Positions 1 to 7,754 are shown, numbered from the stretch's first letter. The stretch: 28,086 bases of DNA from JBMTVT01 sp049451635 (GCA_049451635.1 JBMTVT010000030.1:1-28086), one strand, 5' to 3'. Program-made: numbers and translations. The notes: generated by a model not told the origin, from the sequence alone.

Positions 1-574
1 TGACTCTAATTTCACCACCAATTTCAACTAAATAATTTTCAACCTTTTGAGACTCCAAAAATATACCAATAACATCCACACCATAACCTTTTGCAATGGC
101 ATTAAAATCTATAAAAGCGTCTTTTGGCTTTGCAAAACTTTTTCCAACTCTTAGTATTTTATCAAACCCAACCGAAACCATTAAACTATCTATTTTAAGG
201 CTGTCCAGATTAGTAATTTTTCCCTCAGGACCAAAATTCCATGCATTAACAACAGCACCTATGGTGGGATCAAAAGCACCATTGGTTTCATAAAAAATCT
301 TTTTTGAAGCTATGTATACATTTTCAAAATGTTCATCGGTATCAACTAATTCATTTCTATTAATTTTTGAAATTATTGAATTGGCTTGATAAGTTGATAA
401 AGATTTGTTAATGACATAAAATAGGCTATCAATTTGTTTTTGATAATTGATTTCAGAATTATAGATAATAGAATAGCTAGTGCCAAAAACCGAGCCTTTT
501 AGCGAAGTATTATGAGGTTTATTGTTACAACAAAAAAGAAATAAACAAATAACTATTACAGGTAGGTTTTTCAT
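1..574 (-). CDS. apbE: FAD:protein FMN transferase (ApbE), C-terminus cut by window edge
   Basis: ApbE moves FMN from FAD onto a threonine of target flavoproteins, in the periplasm or on the outer face of the inner membrane. Its best known targets are NqrB and NqrC, encoded just upstream on the same strand. 191 codons are visible and the frame stays open at base 1, so the last third or so is missing. The N-terminus is hydrophobic and ends in two cysteines (residues 15-16), suggesting a lipoprotein signal. Family motifs are clear: FDPTIGAVVNAW near residue 100, IDFNAIAKGYGVD near 165 and LVEIGGEI just before the edge. The ATG at 574 directly abuts the TAA of the gene upstream, so the two are almost certainly co-transcribed. 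The gene's position beside nqrA-F strongly supports a role in flavinylating Na+-NQR. Confidence 0.93.
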   Translation of the reverse strand, partial: MKNLPVIVICLFLFCCNNKPHNTSLKGSVFGTSYSIIYNSEINYQKQIDSLFYVINKSLSTYQANSIISKINRNELVDTDEHFENVYIASKKIFYETNGAFDPTIGAVVNAWNFGPEGKITNLDSLKIDSLMVSVGFDKILRVGKSFAKPKDAFIDFNAIAKGYGVDVIGIFLESQKVENYLVEIGGEIRV

Positions 575-952
575 TTAATTTAAATTAGTTTCTAAAACTT
601 GTATCCCATTATATTCAAGCAAGTATGCTTCATTAAGATAAATAGGTTCCTTTTTATTTTTGATATTTCCTAGACCAACACCTGCATACAATACTTTGGC
701 ATTATTCTCACTAGCATGCCTTTTGAAAGATTCCATCCAAACCACATCATAATTATTAGGGTTTTCGGGTAAAATTACTGCCCTAACAATAACAAAATAG
801 TATTGTTTGTTTTTATCAATACAAACAAATTGTGGGTGCTTTTTAAGCTTGCTATTTACCGCTATAAACTCAAAACCACGTTGCTCTAAATCCTTTCCAA
901 CGTGATTCATTGCCAAATTATGCAATTCCTGCTTTGTAAGTGGTTTTCCCAT
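575..952 (-). CDS. Conserved small protein of unknown function next to apbE
   Basis: This encodes 125 residues beginning MGKPLTKQELHNLAM. An open frame continues upstream to 1051, but the extra residues would run through a promoter-like site and into the divergent gene, so the ATG at 952 is the better start. The protein has no signal peptide or membrane segment. It looks like a compact mixed alpha/beta cytoplasmic protein: KHPQFVCIDKN and YYFVIVRAV read as beta strands, and YAGVGLGN is followed by an acidic, strand-rich C-terminus. From memory, flavobacterial homologues sit in the same place and are sometimes labelled as NADH-quinone reductase subunit F. It has no ferredoxin or flavin domain, so I read that label as borrowed from the neighbours. 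It shares a transcript with apbE and could assist NQR maturation, but that is inference only. Confidence 0.8.
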   Translation of the reverse strand: MGKPLTKQELHNLAMNHVGKDLEQRGFEFIAVNSKLKKHPQFVCIDKNKQYYFVIVRAVILPENPNNYDVVWMESFKRHASENNAKVLYAGVGLGNIKNKKEPIYLNEAYLLEYNGIQVLETNLN

Positions 953-981
953 AATGCAAAAATACCATATATAATTTAAAT

Positions 982-989
982 TAATTTTG
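982..989 (+). promoter_or_regulatory. Putative -7 element of the split small gene
   Basis: TAATTTTG matches TAnnTTTG and lies 27 bases before the ATG at 1017. No TTG sits at the expected upstream distance, so this is a half-site only. Confidence 0.35.
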
Positions 990-1000
990 TATTTTAAAGA

Positions 1001-1029
1001 CAAATATACTAGTGCCATGCTAACTACAA
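1001..1029 (-). promoter_or_regulatory. Putative promoter of the small gene-apbE unit
   Basis: On the minus strand TTG (1029-1027) is followed after 18 bases by TATATTTG (1008-1001), a full match to the Bacteroidota TTG-N(17-23)-TAnnTTTG pattern. It lies about 50 bases before the ATG at 952. Its upstream half overlaps the first codons of the divergent gene that starts at 1017. Confidence 0.55.
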
Positions 1030-1476
1030 AACGCTTAGATTTAACCATCAAAAAACTTTATATTGCCTTTCATAGCAATAATTTAAATCCTGAGTGTTGT
1101 AAACAATGTGTCGTTGGAAATATTCTAGATAATACCGACAGTTGGAAATATTTTTCTGATGACCATGGCTCTATACAATTAAATTATGTTGGAAAAATCA
1201 ATGAATTATTTGGCAGAAAATTTAATGGTTATTCTCCCCAAGAATTATTACAAATTGAAGCTGCTTTTTTAAAACCTTGTGGTTTTAAACTTCCTATTCA
1301 TCATAAAAAAAATGCCAAAAAATCCAATAGATAAAGATATTTTATTTGAAGGACTTACAGCTGTCGTTTCGCTGTTATGCAAATTAGACGGCGTAAGAAA
1401 CGTTATGGATTACACCAAACTTTTTGAATTTGAAAATAACAAACCAAGATTCACTTTATCAGAAATATTGATATAA
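1017..1476 (+). pseudogene. Conserved small protein gene of the nqr/apbE locus, split by a +1 frameshift in an A8 run
   Basis: Frame one from the ATG at 1017 gives 105 residues and stops at 1334. A second frame carries MPKNPIDKDILFEGL onward and stops at 1476. Removing one A from the run of eight at 1305-1312 joins them into one 152-residue protein without losing any residue that looks conserved: HHKK, then MPKNPIDKD. From memory this is the length of intact flavobacterial homologues, which I recall as carrying PECCxxCxVGNILDNTDSWK near the N-terminus and NPTDKDxLFNGL, then NVMDYTKLF, near the C-terminus. All of these are visible here across the two frames. The cysteine cluster C27, C28, C31 could bind a metal. 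It lies opposite in strand to nqr and apbE. The cause could be a true mutation, a homopolymer sequencing error or slippage-based decoding. The function is unknown. Confidence 0.72.
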
Positions 1477-1477
1477 A

Positions 1478-1505
1478 AAAAACCTATACTTTCATATCGG
1501 TTTTT
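1478..1505. terminator. Bidirectional terminator hairpin between the split gene and nqrF
   Basis: AAAAACCTATA (1478-1488) pairs with TATCGGTTTTT (1495-1505) over 11 positions with one mismatch, around a 6-base loop. A-runs and T-runs flank it on both sides, so it can end both the plus-strand gene ending at 1476 and the nqr operon ending at 1528. Confidence 0.7.
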
Positions 1506-1527
1506 CTTATTTATTCAATTAGGTAGC

Positions 1528-2847
1528 TTATCCACCAAAATCGTCAAATCTAATATGCTCATCTGGGATACCAAAATCTTCTCCCATTTTTTGAACTGCT
1601 TTATTCATTAATGGTGGACCACAGAAATACAGTTCTATATCCTCTGGCGACTCGTGAAGACTTAGATAGTTATCAATAACACAGTTATGTATAAAGCCTA
1701 CAAAACCATCGCCTTCTTCATCATGTATATCTTTCTTCACTTTCCAGTTATCCTCTGGTAAAGGTTCAGATAATGCTAAGTAGAACTTAAAGTTAGGAAA
1801 ATCTTTTTCCAATTGCTTAAAGTGATCTAAATAGAATAGCTCACGTTTAGAACGCCCACCATACCAATAGGTTACTTTACGGTTAGTTTTTAAGGTTTTA
1901 AACAAATGGTATAAATGCGAACGCATAGGAGCCATACCAGCCCCACCACCAACGTAAAGCATTTCACTTTCAGACTCATTAATGAAGAATTCTCCATAAG
2001 GTCCTGATATAGTTACTTTATCTCCAGGTTTTTGAGCAAAAATATATGATGAAGCAATACCTGGATTTACATCCATCCAACCATTTTTTGTACGATCCCA
2101 AGGTGGTGTTGCAATACGAACGTTTAGCATAATTTCGCGTCCTTCAGCTGGGTAAGAAGCCATTGAGTAAGCTCTTTCAACAGTATCGTCATTTTTCATA
2201 ACTAATGGCCAAAGACCAAACTTGTCCCATTCAGCTTGAAACTTATCTGGAGTTTCATGCTCTTCAGGGTGGGCTGTAATATCTATGTCAGAATATTTAA
2301 TTTCACATTTAGGGATTTCAATTTGAATATATCCCCCAGCTTTGTAACCCATATCTTCTGGAATTTCAACAACAAACTCCTTGATAAAGGAGGCTACATT
2401 ATAGTTTCTTACAACGGTAGCTTCCCATTTTTTTATACCAAAAACCTCTTCAGGAATTGTGATATCCATGTCTTGTTTTACTTTAACTTGACATGCTAAA
2501 CGTGCTCCGTGTTGTAATTCTTTCCTAGTGAAATGTGGTGTTTCAGTAGGCAAGGCTTCTCCTCCACCTTCTAATACATGGCACTCACATTGAATACAGG
2601 TTCCACCACCTCCACAAGCTGATGGCAAAAATATTTTTTGAGACCCCAAGGTAGATAGTAAACTACCTCCTGAAGGTACTTCAATTACTTTTTCACCATT
2701 GATTTTAATTTTTACGGGGCCAGATGGTGATAATTTTTGTTTTACAACTAATAACAATGCTACTAACAACAATGTAATAACTAAAAATGCTGTTACGGTT
2801 GCAATTACGGTTCCTAATGTACCTGCTGCTAAAATCATATTATTCAT
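1528..2847 (-). CDS. nqrF: Na+-translocating NADH:quinone reductase subunit F
   Basis: NqrF is the NADH-oxidising subunit. It passes electrons from NADH through FAD to a [2Fe-2S] cluster and on into the membrane subunits. The 439-residue protein has one N-terminal membrane segment (about 12-35). A plant-type ferredoxin domain follows with cluster ligands C78, C84, C87 and C119, in the spacing known for Vibrio NqrF. The ferredoxin-reductase part holds RAYSMAS (225-231) for FAD, and GGGAGMAP (300-307) and CGPP (409-412) for NADH. The stretch around 181-214 is an NqrF-type insertion, somewhat longer than in the Vibrio protein as I remember it. The start overlaps the end of nqrE by 8 bases, implying translational coupling. 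It is the last gene of the nqr operon before the terminator hairpin. Confidence 0.97.
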   Translation of the reverse strand: MNNMILAAGTLGTVIATVTAFLVITLLLVALLLVVKQKLSPSGPVKIKINGEKVIEVPSGGSLLSTLGSQKIFLPSACGGGGTCIQCECHVLEGGGEALPTETPHFTRKELQHGARLACQVKVKQDMDITIPEEVFGIKKWEATVVRNYNVASFIKEFVVEIPEDMGYKAGGYIQIEIPKCEIKYSDIDITAHPEEHETPDKFQAEWDKFGLWPLVMKNDDTVERAYSMASYPAEGREIMLNVRIATPPWDRTKNGWMDVNPGIASSYIFAQKPGDKVTISGPYGEFFINESESEMLYVGGGAGMAPMRSHLYHLFKTLKTNRKVTYWYGGRSKRELFYLDHFKQLEKDFPNFKFYLALSEPLPEDNWKVKKDIHDEEGDGFVGFIHNCVIDNYLSLHESPEDIELYFCGPPLMNKAVQKMGEDFGIPDEHIRFDDFGG

Positions 2848-3562
2848 TTACTTTTATGTTGTTAGCTACCACTTTACCTTTTTCTAAATCTTCTTTAGAT
2901 TGTTCAACCTTTGCCGTTTTTTCTTCTTTAGCACCTTCATCATTACCACCAGTTAACATACCACCAAAACTCATAAAACCAATAGCCATTAATCCTGTGA
3001 TGATAAATGTTATACCCAAACCTCTTAATGCTGGTGGCACGTTTGAATATCTAATTTTTTCACGAATGGCAGCAATAGCTAAAATTGCTAAAAACCAACC
3101 TATTCCGGAGCCTATACCATAAACGGTTGCCAAGCCTAGGGTTGGAATTTCACGAGATTGCATAAATAAAGAACCTCCTAGAATAGCACAGTTTACAGCA
3201 ATAAGTGGCAAGAAAATACCAAGTGAATTGTATAATGATGGTGAGAACTTTTCAACCACAATTTCAACTAATTGTACCATGGTTGCTATAGTTGCTATAA
3301 ACATGATAAAAGATAAAAAGCTTAAATCATAGTCAGCGTATTCTGCTCCTAACCATTTTAAAGCGCCCGGTTGTAAAAGATATTGATCTAATAACCAGTT
3401 TAAAGGTACAGTAATAGCAAGTACAAAAATAACAGCTGCTCCTAAACCAACTGCGGTACTTACTTTTTTAGATACTGCTAGGTATGAACACATTCCAAGG
3501 AAGGTTGCAAATACCATGTTATCTATAAATATTGATTTGAAAAATAATTCTATATGTTCCAT
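2840..3562 (-). CDS. nqrE: Na+-translocating NADH:quinone reductase subunit E, with long charged C-terminal tail
   Basis: NqrE is an inner-membrane subunit. With NqrD it forms a pseudo-symmetric pair of six-helix bundles that hold an intramembrane iron centre. The ligand cysteines are present: C25 in GMCSYLAV and C125 in AVNCAILGG, matching C26 and C120 known for Vibrio. The membrane core ends around residue 204. The protein then continues with about 36 highly charged residues rich in Lys and Glu, making it 240 residues against about 200 in the classical family. The gene overlaps nqrF by 8 bases and is separated from nqrD by 34 bases, the widest gap in this operon. Confidence 0.96.
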   Translation of the reverse strand: MEHIELFFKSIFIDNMVFATFLGMCSYLAVSKKVSTAVGLGAAVIFVLAITVPLNWLLDQYLLQPGALKWLGAEYADYDLSFLSFIMFIATIATMVQLVEIVVEKFSPSLYNSLGIFLPLIAVNCAILGGSLFMQSREIPTLGLATVYGIGSGIGWFLAILAIAAIREKIRYSNVPPALRGLGITFIITGLMAIGFMSFGGMLTGGNDEGAKEEKTAKVEQSKEDLEKGKVVANNIKVNE

Positions 3563-3577
3563 TTAATCTTAATTATG

Positions 3578-3595
3578 AATTCAGAATTCTGAATT
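3578..3595. repeat. 18-base perfect palindrome in the nqrD-nqrE spacer
   Basis: AATTCAGAATTCTGAATT is its own reverse complement and fills most of the 34-base gap between nqrD and nqrE. Every other junction in the operon is 4 bases or less, or overlaps. It could form a small RNA hairpin or bind a dimeric protein. Confidence 0.6.
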
Positions 3596-3596
3596 A

Positions 3597-4244
3597 TTAA
3601 TGATCTTCTATTAATGCTTTATTTCTGCTACGTTGTACCCAAATAATGATTCCAACTACTATTAGTGCCATTGGCGATAATAACATAAACCCATTATTCT
3701 CATAACCAATAGCATACAAACCTGTTTTTTCGATTGGGTCTCCTAAAACTTTAAAACCTAGCAATGTGCCAGACCCTAAAAGCTCTCTAAAGAAACCTAC
3801 TATAATTAAAATGAGTCCATAACCTGCTGCATTACCTATACCATCTAAAAATGAGCGCCAAGGACCATTACCTAAAGCAAAGGCTTCAAAACGCCCCATG
3901 ATGATGCAGTTGGTAATAATCAATCCAACGAAAACCGAAAGCGTTTTACTTAACTCGTAAGCAAATGCTTTTAATACTTGGTCAACAATAATTACTAAAG
4001 CTGCAACAACAACCAATTGCACAATAATTCTTATTTTGGATGGAATAATATTTCGCATTAACGAAATAACTACGTTTCCTATACCCAAAACAAATAATAC
4101 TGAAACTGCCATTACAATAGAAGCTTTCAATTCTGCTGTAATCGCCAGAGCTGAACAAATACCAAGAACCTGAATGGTAATTGGGTTGTTATCTGCTAAT
4201 GGATCAGTAATTAACTTTGTGTCTTTTTTTGATAAAAGTCCCAT
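3597..4244 (-). CDS. nqrD: Na+-translocating NADH:quinone reductase subunit D
   Basis: NqrD is the membrane partner of NqrE. It has six membrane segments across 215 residues, the normal family length. The expected iron-centre cysteines are C30 (LGICSALA) and C113 (ITNCIIMGRFE), equivalent to C29 and C112 of the Vibrio enzyme. GRFEAFALGNGPWRS (117-131) is a typical NqrD loop motif. The gene begins 4 bases after nqrC and lies inside the operon, so it should be transcribed from the promoter ahead of nqrA. I see nothing unusual in it. Confidence 0.97.
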   Translation of the reverse strand: MGLLSKKDTKLITDPLADNNPITIQVLGICSALAITAELKASIVMAVSVLFVLGIGNVVISLMRNIIPSKIRIIVQLVVVAALVIIVDQVLKAFAYELSKTLSVFVGLIITNCIIMGRFEAFALGNGPWRSFLDGIGNAAGYGLILIIVGFFRELLGSGTLLGFKVLGDPIEKTGLYAIGYENNGFMLLSPMALIVVGIIIWVQRSRNKALIEDH

Positions 4245-4248
4245 GGAA

Positions 4249-4995
4249 TTAATTGTTTTTTAAGTTATCAAAATAAGGTACGTAAAGCTTCAAATCATTT
4301 TTTATCATGGCAGAAACTCCATTACCTGTAATGGTTGCACCAGCAATAGCGTCAACTTCATTATCTGTTTTATTTTCATTCTTTGGATCTGCATTACCTT
4401 TAGCAACATCGATACCTACAAACTTTCCTTCTGATTTCAAATGTTCGCCTATAAAATCATCCATGAAGAAACGTTGTGTAATGTTAGCTCCAAGACCAGG
4501 TGTTTCACCTTTATGGTCAAAATAAGCACCTTGTACCACCATGTTTTCATCCAAAGCAACATAAGCCCAAATAGCATCCCATAGTCCTTTGCCATAAATA
4601 GGTGCTATATAATATGTTTTACCATCTTTCTCACCAATAAATAAAGGTAACTTTCTAACATTTCCAGCTTTGGCACTTGCTTGTTGTTTTTTAATATCAA
4701 TCAAATAAGCGTTCTCATCTTCAGTTAGTTTATCACCTTCAATTACGATTTGTTTTTTAATGTATTTTTTAAACAATTCTGGAGCAGCTTCGGTAGAAAC
4801 AAAATTGGCACTACTTTCATCATTTTCATTTACGCCCATGGCGTATAAAATATTTTGTTGCTTTTCTAATCGTTTGTTTTCATCAATATTAGGCTTTAAG
4901 GATGATGCAGCAAATGCCAATAAAGCACCTACCAATAAAACCATCCCTATGGCGAATATTATGGTATATGAATTTTTGTCTGTTCTATTACTCAT
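4249..4995 (-). CDS. nqrC: Na+-translocating NADH:quinone reductase subunit C (covalent FMN subunit)
   Basis: NqrC carries an FMN phosphoester-linked to a threonine on the outer side of the membrane. The 248-residue protein has one N-terminal membrane helix (about 11-32) followed by an FMN-binding domain. The flavinylation motif is DAIAGATIT at 215-223, in which T221 of GAT is the expected attachment residue. The motif reads AGAT rather than the common SGAT, a mild variation. GETPGLGANI (163-172) is the other conserved signature. ApbE, encoded at the left end of the window, would perform the modification. The gene sits 2 bases from nqrB and 4 from nqrD. Confidence 0.97.
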   Translation of the reverse strand: MSNRTDKNSYTIIFAIGMVLLVGALLAFAASSLKPNIDENKRLEKQQNILYAMGVNENDESSANFVSTEAAPELFKKYIKKQIVIEGDKLTEDENAYLIDIKKQQASAKAGNVRKLPLFIGEKDGKTYYIAPIYGKGLWDAIWAYVALDENMVVQGAYFDHKGETPGLGANITQRFFMDDFIGEHLKSEGKFVGIDVAKGNADPKNENKTDNEVDAIAGATITGNGVSAMIKNDLKLYVPYFDNLKNN

Positions 4996-4997
4996 AA

Positions 4998-6221
4998 TTA
5001 AGCAGTTTTAACTTTAAGACGTTTCATTCTTCTCTTCACATTTCCTTGAACCACATAATGGTCGATTGTTGGCGCAAATACATTCATTAGTAAAATTGCT
5101 AAGAACACACCTTCTGGATAAGCCGGATTGAATACACGAATCATAATAGATATAAAACCTATCAAGAAACCATAAATCCATTTTCCCTTATTGGTTTGTG
5201 AAGCGGTAACTGGGTCAGTTGCCATGAAAACAGCACCAAATAATATACTTCCTATTATTAAATGTTGCCAAAAAGGAACACTCATTAATCCATAGAATTT
5301 ACTTGTCTCAGCTATCCAACCAGAATCAACAATGAAATTGAATATTAATCCCATGGTTAAAGCTCCAATTAGTGTTGAGTAGATGATTCTCCAACTCCCT
5401 ACTTTGGTGAATATTAAGAATAAGGCTCCAATAATAATCAAGAACTTAGATGTTTCACCAACCGAACCAGGTATTAAACCCCAGAACATATCCCAATAAT
5501 CATAAACTACTGAGTTCCCTTGAGCATATGCACCTAAAATGGTTTCACCAGATATAGCATCTAAGTTTTCTCCTGCTGCAATAGCTTGATCCCTTGCTAC
5601 AGCACCATGAACCCATACTTTATCGCCAGACATCCATGTAGGATATGCAAAGAATAAAAAAGCTCTTATGGTTAATGCCGGATTTAGAATATTCATTCCA
5701 GTTCCACCAAAAACTTCTTTACCTATTACCACACCAAAGGCAACAGCTACTGCCAACATCCAAAGTGGAATATCAACAGGAACAATTAATGGCACTAGCA
5801 TACCGGTAACCAGGTACCCTTCTTCTACCTCATGCCCTTTGATGATGGCAAACAAAAATTCAATTCCTAAACCAACCCCATAAGAAACAATAACCAATGG
5901 TAATACTTGCCAAACTCCAACCATAAGGTTATCTATAGTCCAAAACGAGGCTCCTAAAAATCCTTTAGCAGATTCAATTTCACCTAAAGCTAGATAATGT
6001 TGATATCCTGCATTGAACATCCCAAAGATTAAACATGGCACAAGAGCCATAATAACCGTATTCATGGTACGTTTTAAATCATCGGCAGCTTTAATATGTG
6101 TACCGCCATGAGTTGTTTCATTAGGTAGAAATAAAAATGTATGTAAAGCTGAAAAGGCTGGTAACCATTTCTTGTCTTTATTCTTTACCTTAAAATTGTG
6201 TAATTTATCTTTTAAGCTCAT
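4998..6221 (-). CDS. nqrB: Na+-translocating NADH:quinone reductase subunit B (covalent FMN subunit)
   Basis: NqrB is the large membrane subunit that holds a covalent FMN and riboflavin and contributes to the sodium path. The protein has 407 residues with about ten membrane helices, close to the family norm. GKEVFGGTGMNILNPAL (167-183) and FMATDPVTA (332-340) are strong NqrB/RnfD signatures. The expected flavinylation site reads DAISGET (221-227), so T227 is the candidate for FMN, with Glu where the usual SGAT motif has Ala. The start codon overlaps the nqrA stop by one base (TAATG), suggesting coupled translation. Confidence 0.97.
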   Translation of the reverse strand: MSLKDKLHNFKVKNKDKKWLPAFSALHTFLFLPNETTHGGTHIKAADDLKRTMNTVIMALVPCLIFGMFNAGYQHYLALGEIESAKGFLGASFWTIDNLMVGVWQVLPLVIVSYGVGLGIEFLFAIIKGHEVEEGYLVTGMLVPLIVPVDIPLWMLAVAVAFGVVIGKEVFGGTGMNILNPALTIRAFLFFAYPTWMSGDKVWVHGAVARDQAIAAGENLDAISGETILGAYAQGNSVVYDYWDMFWGLIPGSVGETSKFLIIIGALFLIFTKVGSWRIIYSTLIGALTMGLIFNFIVDSGWIAETSKFYGLMSVPFWQHLIIGSILFGAVFMATDPVTASQTNKGKWIYGFLIGFISIMIRVFNPAYPEGVFLAILLMNVFAPTIDHYVVQGNVKRRMKRLKVKTA

Positions 6222-7576
6222 TATCCTATCTCTTTAATCATTAAGTCTAAACCTTCTCTTATGATTTTTTGATGTGGCTGTTTAGACACACAAATAAATT
6301 CAGTTAATGCAAAATCCTCTGGAGCAACTTCATACATGCCCAATGCTTCCATTTCGTCTAAATCTTGATACATACAAGCTTTCAAAATTTGCATTGGATA
6401 AATATCTAATGGGAAAACCTCTTCGTAATTTCCTGTTACCACAAACGCACGGTGTTCTCCGTTGGTATTGGTATTTAAATCATACTTTTTCTTTGGGTTT
6501 AACCAAGAAAATGTCAAGGCTCTTGAAGTAGAAATTTTATTGAATATAGGCTTATTCCATCCAAAAAACTCATAATCATCACCCTCAGGGATTACCGTAA
6601 TTGCATTACTGTAATAACCTAAACTTCCATCTGGTTTTACTTGCTTTCCAGTTAAAACATTCCCGGAAATTATACGGTCATTGCCATCTTTTTCAACACC
6701 ATTATCATAAATCATAGTGGCAACTTCACTACCAATACGTGTTTTAAAATATCTAGGTTTTTTTACTGAAGATCCAACAAGTGCTATAATGCGTTCTGCA
6801 TTAAACTTGCCAGTTAATAACAACTCGCCAATAATTACTAAATCCTGTGGATTAACCGTCCATACAACCTCACCTTTGTTTACAGGATCAATTTTATTGA
6901 TTAGCGTACCAACATTGCCTGAAGGATGTGGCCCTGATACTTTATGTAAGGTAATACCAGATAATCCAGCTAAAGGTGAATTGGAACTTGCACCAACAGA
7001 TACATGAATTTCACCTTCAGTAAGCTTACTTAAAGCATTAATGGCAGCTTGCAATTCTGCTTCCTTACCTTGTAGTGTAAAATCTAGATCGGCAGCTAAC
7101 GGTGCACTTGCATAACCCGAGACAAAAATAGCCTTTGGTGTTTTATCAGGATTTGCAATAACATCATAAGGACGTTGCTTTACAAATGGCCAACATCCTG
7201 ATGTTAACAGATGTGATTTAACACTTTCGGCAGTTGCCTTATCAAAATCGAACTTACCAAAATCTTCAAAAGATTGCGTTTTGTCTGCTTCAATTTTAAT
7301 GGCATCAATACGCCTTTTTGATCCACGAAGTACTTCAATTACTTTTCCTGAAACAGGCGATAAAAATTTAACGGCTTCATGAGACTTGTCGTAAAACAAA
7401 ACACTTCCTGCTTTTACAGCAGTACCTTCTTTTGCGACAAGTTTTGGGATAACACCGTGAAAATCTTCTGGTCTTATGGTGCAGTAGTTGCTAATAACCG
7501 CTTGTTCAACAGTTTTTTCAGCTTCACCCTTAAGTTTAATGTCCAGACCTTTTTTAATACGAATGTCGTTTGACAT
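6221..7576 (-). CDS. nqrA: Na+-translocating NADH:quinone reductase subunit A
   Basis: NqrA is the cytoplasmic subunit without redox cofactors that takes part in quinone handling at the membrane surface. It has 451 residues, close to the usual 446. Features typical of the family are the N-terminal IKKGLDIKLKGEAE, a biotinyl/lipoyl-like barrel region near 50-85 (SGKVIEVLRGSKR), GPHPSGNVGTLINKIDPV in the middle and the C-terminal CMYQDLDEMEALGMYEVAPEDF split across two halves. It is the first gene of nqrABCDEF. A -7-like site lies 38 bases upstream. In this group NQR is the usual entry point for NADH electrons, pumping Na+ outward. Confidence 0.97.
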   Translation of the reverse strand: MSNDIRIKKGLDIKLKGEAEKTVEQAVISNYCTIRPEDFHGVIPKLVAKEGTAVKAGSVLFYDKSHEAVKFLSPVSGKVIEVLRGSKRRIDAIKIEADKTQSFEDFGKFDFDKATAESVKSHLLTSGCWPFVKQRPYDVIANPDKTPKAIFVSGYASAPLAADLDFTLQGKEAELQAAINALSKLTEGEIHVSVGASSNSPLAGLSGITLHKVSGPHPSGNVGTLINKIDPVNKGEVVWTVNPQDLVIIGELLLTGKFNAERIIALVGSSVKKPRYFKTRIGSEVATMIYDNGVEKDGNDRIISGNVLTGKQVKPDGSLGYYSNAITVIPEGDDYEFFGWNKPIFNKISTSRALTFSWLNPKKKYDLNTNTNGEHRAFVVTGNYEEVFPLDIYPMQILKACMYQDLDEMEALGMYEVAPEDFALTEFICVSKQPHQKIIREGLDLMIKEIG

Positions 7577-7613
7577 ATTATTTTTATTGAAATTAGTTGT
7601 CTAAAAATCGGGG

Positions 7614-7621
7614 CAAAAGTA
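7614..7621 (-). promoter_or_regulatory. Putative -7 element of the nqr operon
   Basis: On the minus strand TACTTTTG matches TAnnTTTG and lies 38 bases before the nqrA ATG. No TTG is found at 17-23 bases upstream, so the match is partial. Confidence 0.4.
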
Positions 7622-7727
7622 CAAATTAATACCTATATTATTCATTTAATATTCGGTCAAATAATTATAAATTATTTTATTTATACCAATTCTAAATAAC
7701 AAGAAAAGTTTGGGCATAGATTTTGTT

Positions 7728-7735
7728 TATCTTTA
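7728..7735 (+). promoter_or_regulatory. Putative -7 element of the Plug-like gene
   Basis: TATCTTTA differs from TAnnTTTG only at the last base and lies 20 bases before the ATG at 7755. It falls downstream of an earlier in-frame ATG at 7710, which supports the later start. Confidence 0.35.
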
Positions 7736-7754
7736 CCATCAAAATACTAGCAAT

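Noticed and set aside
96..293. Plus-strand 65-codon frame at the left edge
   Set aside because: It is the reverse of apbE, whose motifs are clear on the minus strand.
953..1051. N-terminal extension of the small minus-strand gene from an ATG at 1051
   Set aside because: It would read through the promoter pair at 1001-1029 and into the divergent gene. The residues it adds look like translated spacer, and MGKPLTKQ at 952 is a natural start.
2236..3122. Plus-strand open frames opposite nqrF and nqrE
   Set aside because: They are antisense shadows of strongly conserved genes, with low-complexity products and no family motifs.
7710..7754. Earlier in-frame ATG for the Plug-like protein
   Set aside because: It places polar residues ahead of a clear signal peptide and lies upstream of the -7-like site at 7728.
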